Assembly (NCBI GenBank): GCA_012838715.1
Contig: DUOR01000059.1
Coordinates: forward strand, 1 to 12,912
Reading direction: 5' to 3'
Origin: Actinomycetales bacterium
Lineage (GTDB): Bacteria; Actinomycetota; Actinomycetes; Mycobacteriales; Mycobacteriaceae
DNA: 12,912 nt
A program made the translations under genes and the position numbers. Numbering within the stretch: the stretch's first letter is position 1; each line of letters begins with the position of its first letter. Below the pieces are notes generated by a model. That model ran no database searches. It was not told the origin of the DNA and saw nothing but the letters and a program-made list of their open reading frames with translations. Shown piece after piece: positions 6,795 through 11,555 of the stretch.

Positions 6795-7304
6795 ATGACC
6801 CGGAGTCCGTACCAGAACCCGCGCCGCCACGCGGAGCCTTTCGCGCCGGTGCACGCGGAGCCTTTCACCCCGGTGCATGCGGCACCCGCGTCAGCCGCGC
6901 CGCCCGCATCCGCCGCTCAGATGGGCATGTTCGGCGCCGTGCCGGGCATGCAGATGGGCATGATCCGCGCAGTGCCGGGCGCGCCGATGTACCGCTTCAC
7001 CGGCGGCGCCGCGTCCTTCCTGGGCGTGCAGATCCTCGGCATCCTCGTCACCGTCTTCACCCTGGGCATCTGCTACCCGTGGGCAGTGACCATGCGCTAC
7101 AGCTGGCAGGCCCGCCACACGTACCTTTTCGGCCATCGCCTGCACTTCACGGGAAGGGCGATCGGCCTGTTCGGCAATTGGGTGAAGTGGCTGCTGCTGA
7201 TCATCGTCACCCTCGGCATCTACAGCTTTTGGGTGTACCCGCGGATGACGAAGTGGATTGTGGAGCACCAGCGTTTCGCGGATCCGGCGGCGGCCTTCGG
7301 CTGA
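6795..7304 (+). CDS. DUF898-like (YjgN-type) membrane protein
   Basis: This 169-residue membrane protein has two hydrophobic stretches (about 74-98 and 129-147). Its core is a twofold pattern: MYRFTGGAASFLGVQI then VTVFTLGICYPWA, and LHFTGRAIGLFGNWVKW then IIVTLGIYSFWV. This F-x-G, TLGIY, W repeat is characteristic of DUF898/YjgN-type proteins, whose function is unknown. The first 65 residues are Pro/Ala/Met-rich and built from tandem repeats (HAEPFAPV, HAEPFTPV; QMGM..AVPG twice). I chose the ATG at 6795 because AGGAG lies eight bases upstream; an upstream GTG at 6768 lacks a site. The family call rests on pattern recognition alone. Confidence 0.75.
   Translation: MTRSPYQNPRRHAEPFAPVHAEPFTPVHAAPASAAPPASAAQMGMFGAVPGMQMGMIRAVPGAPMYRFTGGAASFLGVQILGILVTVFTLGICYPWAVTMRYSWQARHTYLFGHRLHFTGRAIGLFGNWVKWLLLIIVTLGIYSFWVYPRMTKWIVEHQRFADPAAAFG
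6828..6875 (+). repeat. 24-bp in-frame tandem repeat
   Basis: Two copies (6828-6851 and 6852-6875) differ at two adjacent positions and are followed by a degenerate partial third copy. Each encodes HAEPF(A/T)PV at the N-terminus of the DUF898-like protein. The period is a multiple of three, so copy-number change would keep the frame. Confidence 0.8.
6918..6983 (+). repeat. 33-bp imperfect in-frame tandem repeat
   Basis: Two adjacent units (6918-6950 and 6951-6983) begin with CAGATGGGCATG and contain GTGCCGGGC. They encode QMGMFGAVPGM and QMGMIRAVPGA just before the first hydrophobic segment of the DUF898-like protein. Confidence 0.65.
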
Positions 7305-7328
7305 CCCGTACCGGGACCCGGCCGTGGC

Positions 7329-7334
7329 TATGTT
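7329..7334 (+). promoter_or_regulatory. -10 box of leaderless lipoprotein gene
   Basis: TATGTT ends six bases before the ATG at 7341, with only TTCCCC between and no Shine-Dalgarno sequence. The arrangement closely matches that before the other lipoprotein gene (TATGCT, six bases, GTG), so both are probably leaderless and might be similarly expressed. Confidence 0.45.
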
Positions 7335-7340
7335 TTCCCC

Positions 7341-8265
7341 ATGAACATTCTCTGCCGCTCCCGCTCGTCCGCTTTCCGACGGGCCCTGCTCGGCACCCTC
7401 GCCGTGACGGCCCTGACGCTGACCGCCTGTGGCGACGACGGGGGAGATTCCCGGGACCGGGACGGTGACCGCCGCACGGTGCGACCGGACCGTGACCCGG
7501 AACCGACGCTGGGGCGGAGCACCAATCTGCGGGAAGTCGACCCCTCGGAGTTCCGGATCGACGGCTCCGACATGTATTCCTTCCAGTTCTCCGTCGACGG
7601 CACCACGGAGTCCTGCTTCTTCGATGACGCCGAAGTCACCTGCTCCGGCACCGCCCACGAGAGCGTCCCGGATTTGACCGGCGACCTGCCCGGCCGCCCC
7701 AATGCCATCGAGGCCACCGGGGATGGTCTGCGCTACACCACCCTCGAGGGACGCGGCGATCCGCACCGAAGGGCGGGTGCTGCCGGAATCCCGCGGGAAG
7801 CCCGATTCGGCGACGTCGGAAAGCACGCGCACCGTCACCAGCGGGACGACGGCCCCGCGATCGACGACCCCGCGATCGACGACCCCGCGATCGACGACCC
7901 CGCGCACAACGGGAAGCGGCGGCGGGTCGGGGTTCGTGACCGAGGTCGACAGCGGCGGGCGCACCGTCACGGCGTCGGCACCGTCGTGCGACGGCCGCGG
8001 CATCCTGATCCTCGAATCGGTGGTGGAGGAACCGGGCGTGGACACCGCGGACGCCATCGCGGCGGCCCTGGAGCGGTACCCGGGTTCGGCCTTCACCACG
8101 CCGGGGCATTGCCCCTCGCTGCGTGCGTCACTCGACGGCGCGGACGTCTACCCAGTTTACGTCGACCACGGCGGCGACACGTCGGCGCTCTGCGCGGACA
8201 AGGCCGCCCGCGGCGGCAATGCGCGGGTGCTCAGCGACCGGAACGAATACGTCGACCCCTGCTAG
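7341..8265 (+). pseudogene. Cys-rich lipoprotein gene with one-base frameshift
   Basis: Residues 1-136 form a good lipoprotein N-terminus: a basic start, a hydrophobic stretch and a perfect LTAC lipobox (C30). A domain with C92 and C101 follows. From about 7749 this frame turns into Arg/His/Gly-rich nonsense, while the +1 frame continues as DAAIRTEGRV and a TPRST-repeat linker. It ends in a C-terminal domain with GRGILILESVV, YPGSAF, CPSLRASLDGADVYPVYVDHGG and a final VDPC. Removing one G from GGG at 7748-7750 joins the parts into a 307-residue protein with paired cysteines (216, 257, 284, 307). So the gene is a recent pseudogene, a phase-variable gene or a sequencing error. As read, translation from 7341 runs to 8288 and gives 315 residues. 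The function is unknown; it is extracytoplasmic by inference. Confidence 0.8.
7854..7904 (+). repeat. 15-bp tandem repeat in the lipoprotein linker
   Basis: Three perfect copies of CCCGCGATCGACGAC (7854-7868, 7869-7883, 7884-7898) are followed by a partial fourth. In the restored reading frame they encode PRSTT repeats, a flexible linker between the two extracytoplasmic domains. The unit length preserves frame, so it is not itself the cause of the frameshift. Confidence 0.9.
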
Positions 8266-8296
8266 GCGGAGATGTCGACCCCTGCTAGGCGGAGAT
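8251..8296. repeat. Perfect 23-bp tandem duplication at two convergent stops
   Basis: Bases 8251-8273 and 8274-8296 are identical. Each unit contains CTAG. The first copy supplies the lipoprotein TAG (8263-8265) in the native frame. The second supplies the HigA-like gene's stop (8285-8287, minus strand). Because 23 is not a multiple of three, the second copy also gives VDPC-stop to the frameshifted lipoprotein reading (8286-8288). Confidence 0.95.
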
Positions 8297-8542
8297 GAGG
8301 CCGCGGTCGGTGGCCCGCTGCAGGCGCATCCAGTAGTCGGAACCGGTGCCCAGGAAATCGCCGAGGCAGGCGGCGATTTCGTCGTTGACGCGGACCGCGC
8401 CGGCGATGACGCCATCGATGAGATCGCGCGACAGGCCGAGCTCGGCGGCGAGGTCGGCGACCTGGATGCCCATGGGGGCGAGGAACTCGGAGCGCAGGAC
8501 GTTGCCGGGGGTGCGGTGCTGGGCGGGAACCATCATGTGCAT
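8285..8542 (-). CDS. Orphan HigA-like XRE family protein
   Basis: This 85-residue protein has the HigA/VapI antitoxin layout. RTPGNVLRSEFLAPMGI (10-26) is followed by an XRE helix-turn-helix (about 27-56, with LAAELGLSRDLIDGVIAG). The DYWMRLQ segment (69-75) corresponds to the family's usual EFWLNLQ. Such proteins bind DNA and usually neutralise a HigB/RelE-type ribonuclease encoded just upstream. Here no HigB-like frame exists between it and the patatin gene, so it is solitary and may act only as a regulator. MHMMVPA offers three clustered ATGs (8542, 8536, 8533); none has a clear ribosome-binding site, so the exact start is uncertain. Its stop lies in the second copy of the 23-bp duplication. 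Confidence 0.78.
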   Translation of the reverse strand: MHMMVPAQHRTPGNVLRSEFLAPMGIQVADLAAELGLSRDLIDGVIAGAVRVNDEIAACLGDFLGTGSDYWMRLQRATDRGLISA

Positions 8543-8595
8543 GCCGTTCTGTGGGTGGGGGCCGGCGGGCGTCTGGACTTTGCAACGAATCGGTA

Positions 8596-8690
8596 ACGAA
8601 GCGGTGCTTTCGTGAAAAGCTAGTCGCTTTTCATTGGAGTGTCACGGACTTTTTTCCTGTGGCACCTGATGTTCATGGGGTGAACGGTGC
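8596..8690. other. Cluster of stem-loops, possible regulatory RNA or operators
   Basis: Four inverted repeats are packed together: ACGAAGC/GCTTTCGT (8596-8613, one bulge); TGAAAAGC-TAGTC-GCTTTTCA (8613-8633, perfect 8-bp arms); GTGTCAC/GTGGCAC (8639-8665, one G-U pair, T6 in the loop); and GCACC-GTTCA paired with TGAAC-GGTGC (8662-8690, a 4-base bulge). The last two share GCAC, so they are mutually exclusive. The second may be an operator for the HigA-like protein, about 70 bases from its start. Strand and function are unknown. Confidence 0.35.
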
Positions 8691-8873
8691 GGATGGCGAA
8701 CGGCGGTCGCCCAAATGTGAGCCGCGACACGTCAATTCGCAGGCCAACGGTGTTCGGCGGTACCGCGGAAAGAAAATTTGCCCCGCTTTTCGCCCGGGCG
8801 TGTCCCGGCTCGGACGGGGGTGGCGCGGGTGGTGCCGTGGGTGGCGGCGGGGGTGAGTTAGCCGCCGTTCATG

Positions 8874-8899
8874 GGGCGGCGCCAATCATTCGGCCGCCC
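8874..8899 (-). terminator. Hairpin directly after the patatin stop
   Basis: GGGCGGC (8874-8880) and GCCGCCC (8893-8899) form a 7-bp GC stem with a 12-base loop, starting at the base after the minus-strand stop codon. No T-run follows on the minus strand, so intrinsic termination is doubtful; it may instead protect the 3' end or work with Rho. A CCGCC at 8865-8869 can compete for the same arm. Confidence 0.35.
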
Positions 8900-9814
8900 T
8901 CAGTGGTCCCGCAGGAACTCCGCCCAGGCGGGCCATTCGCGGATGGCCTGCTCCATGCCGGCGTCGTAGGCGGCGTTGAGTTTGGCCAGGTCGCGTTCGC
9001 GGTTGGACAGCGTCATCTCGTCGGGGAAGAAGAGCATGGCGCGGCCTTCGCGCTCCAGCTCGAAGAGGCGGGAGCGGGTGGCGTTGTAGCGGTCGGGGCG
9101 GGTGATGATGGCCTCGGCCACCGCGGGGTGCTTCCGGAAACCCCGCCGCATCATCGCGGGCCGCGTGACCTGGGGTTTGACGTAGTCGCGGGTCTGGCTC
9201 ATCACGACGAGGAACTTCCCGAACCCGTCGGCCTCCGCGGCGTCGAGGGGGATGCCGCCGGACGGCCCCAGTGCGCCGTCGACGTAGGTGACGCCGTCGA
9301 TGACCGGCGGCACCATGAACCCCGGCAGCGTCGACGACGCGCGCACGTACTTCATCAGGGTGGCCAGCGAGTCGACGTCCTCGCGGCCCCAGTAGACGTT
9401 GTCGCCGGTGTCGGCGCGCACCGACCCGATGCGGAACTGCGTCGTGGACTGCTGGATTCGCTCGAAGGGGTAGGGCTCGATGCCGACGGTGTGCTCCATC
9501 GGCGAACGCTCGTAGATGTACTCGGCGTTGAAGTAGCCGCGGCCGCGGAGGAAGGAGCCCCAGCCGCCGAAGCCGGGCACGGTGGTCATGTTGGTGAAGC
9601 TGCCGCGGGCGCGGGCGGGGCTGCCGGACAGGTAGTTCGCGGTGAGGCTGGCCCCGGCGGAGATGCCGCCGACCCAGCCGACGTCGACGCCGTGGTGCAG
9701 CAGCAGTTCGATGACGGGGGCGGTGTACGCGTTGCGCATGCCGCCGCCCTCGCAGACGAGAGCGACGTCACCGGCGGAAATTCGCTCGAAAACCCCACTC
9801 GTGTCGTGTCCCAT
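8900..9814 (-). CDS. Patatin-like phospholipase (RssA/YjjU type)
   Basis: This 304-residue serine hydrolase of the patatin fold would cleave acyl groups from phospholipids or other esters. GGGMRNAY (23-30) is the oxyanion-hole loop. GISAG (50-54) is the GxSxG nucleophile elbow with S52, and DGALG (179-183) supplies the catalytic Asp of the Ser-Asp dyad. All catalytic features are intact. There is no signal peptide or membrane helix, so it is probably cytoplasmic or peripheral. The overall arrangement, including FFPDEMTLSNRERD near the C-terminus, resembles bacterial YjjU-like proteins; the physiological substrate is unknown. I chose the ATG at 9814, which has a TACGAT box eight bases upstream, over a TTG at 9853. 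The gene is divergent from the M18 aminopeptidase gene. Confidence 0.9.
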   Translation of the reverse strand: MGHDTSGVFERISAGDVALVCEGGGMRNAYTAPVIELLLHHGVDVGWVGGISAGASLTANYLSGSPARARGSFTNMTTVPGFGGWGSFLRGRGYFNAEYIYERSPMEHTVGIEPYPFERIQQSTTQFRIGSVRADTGDNVYWGREDVDSLATLMKYVRASSTLPGFMVPPVIDGVTYVDGALGPSGGIPLDAAEADGFGKFLVVMSQTRDYVKPQVTRPAMMRRGFRKHPAVAEAIITRPDRYNATRSRLFELEREGRAMLFFPDEMTLSNRERDLAKLNAAYDAGMEQAIREWPAWAEFLRDH

Positions 9815-9822
9815 GACGGCAC

Positions 9823-9828
9823 ATCGTA
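9823..9828 (-). promoter_or_regulatory. -10 box of leaderless patatin gene
   Basis: TACGAT on the minus strand fits TANNNT and ends eight bases before the ATG at 9814. No Shine-Dalgarno sequence is present, consistent with a leaderless transcript. Confidence 0.4.
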
Positions 9829-9918
9829 ACGGGTCGGCCCGGCCGTGGGCCAATTCCCCGATGTCCCGGAAACCTCCATGTGACGACGCATTTTCTTGCC
9901 GTGCGCCATGATGGTGGC

Positions 9919-11433
9919 ATGTCGAACACTTCCGCGCACCAGTCCGACTCGACCCGCCCGGCAGCCGATCCGGCCGCCGCGCACCTGCGGGATCTCATTG
10001 AATTCGTGGTCGCATCGCCCAGTTCCTACCACGCCGCGGACGTCGTCCGGCGCCGTCTCGTCGCCGCGGGCGCCACGGTCGTCGACGAGGCTGGGCCGTT
10101 CCCGACCGGGCCGGGCGCCTACGTGGTGGTGCGCGGTGGGGCGGTCGCCGCGTGGCGCGTCCCGGAGGCGCTTTCCGACGCCGCCGCGCCCGGCTTCCGC
10201 ATCGCCGGTTCGCACACCGACTCGCCCGGTTTCCGGCTGAAGCCGAATCCCGCGTCGTGGACCCTCGGGTACGCGCAGGCGGCGGTGGAGGTGTACGGCG
10301 GTCCGCTCATCGGCGCGTGGACGGATCGCGAAATCGAGTTCGCCGGCCGCGTCGTCACCCGCGACGGCGCGGAGCACCTCGCCCGCACCGGCCCCATCGC
10401 CCGCATCCCGCAGTTGGCCATCCACCTCAACCGCGGCGTCAACGACCAGGGCCTGAAGCTGGACAAGCAGGCGCACACCGCGCCGGTCGTCGCGCTCACC
10501 GACGGTCCGGCGGGCACCGGCGCCATCGCCGCGGCCATCGCCCGGTCGGCGGGCGTCGACGTGGCGGACCTCGTGGCCTGGGACCTCATCACCTGCGACA
10601 CCCAGGAGCCGCGCACCTTCGGCATCGACGGCGACTTCCTCGCCTCGGGCCGCCTGGACAACCTGCTCAGCGTGCACGCCTCCCTCGTCGCCTTCGAGAA
10701 GATGCTTGCCGACGACGGGACCTCCGGCGATTCGGCCGGTGAGCCGTCCGCCGGTGGTTCCGCCACCGACATCCCCGCCACCGACATCCCCGTCCTCGTG
10801 GCCTTCGATCATGAGGAGGTCGGGTCCGCGTCGACGACCGGCGCGGCGGGCCCCTTCCTCGAGGACATCCTGGGCCGGATCGTCGGTGCGGCGGTCAACG
10901 CCACGGTCAATCCCACTCGCGGCGCCACTGCCGGCGCCACCCGCGGCGCGAACCCCTCGGGCACGGATGACGGCGAGTCGGGGAGCGTCGCCCCCGAATC
11001 CGAGTCGGAGGCCCGCGGCCGGTGGTTCCGCCGCTCCAGCTGCCTGTCCGTCGACGGCGCCCACGCCGTGCACCCGAACTACGCCGGCGACCACGAACCG
11101 GGCCACCTGCCGCGTCTGGACGGCGGCCCCGTGGTGAAGGTCAACGCCAACCAGCGCTACGCCACCGACGCCGTCACCCAGGCCCTCTTCGAGCGGGTCA
11201 CCGCGGCAGCGGGGGAGCGCATCGGCGAAACCATCCCGGTGCAGTACTTCGTCTCCTCCAACGCCAAGCCCTGCGGATCGACCATCGGCCCGATCACCGC
11301 GACGCGGCTGGGCATCCCCACCGTCGACGTCGGCGCCGCCATGCTGTCCATGCATTCGCCGCGCGAGATGTGCGGCGTCCGCGACCCCTGGTGGCTCGCC
11401 GAAATCCTCCGCTCCTACTGGTCCGGCCACTGA
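9919..11433 (+). CDS. M18 family zinc aminopeptidase
   Basis: This cytoplasmic exopeptidase removes N-terminal residues, often acidic ones, from peptides. All M18 metal-site segments are present: SHTDSPGFRLKP (H99), GRLDN (bridging D247), FDHEEVGS (E299, E300), SVDGAHAVHPNY (D379) and MHSPREM (H479). At 504 residues it exceeds the usual 420-460. The extra length is two low-complexity inserts: residues about 265-290, containing the 15-bp DNA repeat at 10762-10791, and about 331-368, rich in Gly/Thr/Ser/Glu. Both flank the HEE segment. I chose the ATG at 9919 since the family starts about 20 residues before HLRDLIEFV; a GTG at 9880 is possible and neither has a strong ribosome-binding site. It is followed by an M20 amidohydrolase gene. 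Confidence 0.92.
   Translation: MSNTSAHQSDSTRPAADPAAAHLRDLIEFVVASPSSYHAADVVRRRLVAAGATVVDEAGPFPTGPGAYVVVRGGAVAAWRVPEALSDAAAPGFRIAGSHTDSPGFRLKPNPASWTLGYAQAAVEVYGGPLIGAWTDREIEFAGRVVTRDGAEHLARTGPIARIPQLAIHLNRGVNDQGLKLDKQAHTAPVVALTDGPAGTGAIAAAIARSAGVDVADLVAWDLITCDTQEPRTFGIDGDFLASGRLDNLLSVHASLVAFEKMLADDGTSGDSAGEPSAGGSATDIPATDIPVLVAFDHEEVGSASTTGAAGPFLEDILGRIVGAAVNATVNPTRGATAGATRGANPSGTDDGESGSVAPESESEARGRWFRRSSCLSVDGAHAVHPNYAGDHEPGHLPRLDGGPVVKVNANQRYATDAVTQALFERVTAAAGERIGETIPVQYFVSSNAKPCGSTIGPITATRLGIPTVDVGAAMLSMHSPREMCGVRDPWWLAEILRSYWSGH
10762..10791 (+). repeat. 15-bp tandem repeat inside the M18 gene
   Basis: GCCACCGACATCCCC occurs twice in tandem (10762-10776, 10777-10791) and encodes ATDIP-ATDIP in the first low-complexity insert. 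It is in frame and perfect, which suggests recent slippage. Confidence 0.9.
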
Positions 11434-11474
11434 CCGGGCCAGCGCACCCGAACACCGCGCCCCGGAACCCCGGA

Positions 11475-11510
11475 CCGGCCCGGGCCGGCCCGTGCCCTGG
11501 CCGGGGCACG
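11475..11510. terminator. GC-rich palindrome and hairpin between M18 and M20 genes
   Basis: CCGGCCCGGGCCGG (11475-11488) is a perfect 14-bp palindrome. Just after it, CGTGCCC (11491-11497) pairs with GGGCACG (11504-11510) around a 6-base loop. Both lie 40-75 bases after the M18 stop and before the likely M20 promoter. Neither is followed by a T-run, so this is a possible but unproven terminator. Confidence 0.4.
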
Positions 11511-11521
11511 GACTCCGGGCA

Positions 11522-11527
11522 TACCCT
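11522..11527 (+). promoter_or_regulatory. Possible -10 box of the M20 gene
   Basis: TACCCT fits TANNNT and would start transcription near 11534, giving a short leader that contains AGGAAGGA (11539-11546) before the ATG at 11556. No -35 is evident. Confidence 0.3.
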
Positions 11528-11555
11528 CGTCGTAAAGCAGGAAGGACCCCAGCAC

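Larger units (their letters stand above)
8543..8899. other. 357-base gene-free region, partly AT-rich and structured
   Basis: I find no credible coding region here; the open frames are Arg/Gly-rich shadows. The part at 8580-8690 is AT-richer than its surroundings and contains several hairpins, annotated separately. The 8690-8870 part is G-rich on the plus strand with no promoter or terminator I trust. The region is the leader of the HigA-like gene and the trailer of the patatin gene, both on the minus strand. Confidence 0.6.

Noticed and set aside
7750-8288. Programmed frameshifting in the lipoprotein gene
   Set aside because: There is no classic slippery heptamer, downstream pseudoknot or internal Shine-Dalgarno stimulator that I can see around GGG; mutation or sequencing error is simpler.
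8639-8665. Intrinsic terminator suggested by a T6 run
   Set aside because: The T-run lies in the loop of the hairpin rather than after the stem, so it does not have terminator geometry.
8543-8899. Possible HigB toxin gene upstream of the HigA-like gene
   Set aside because: No frame on either strand shows a RelE/HigB-like sequence; the open frames are short and Arg/Gly-rich.
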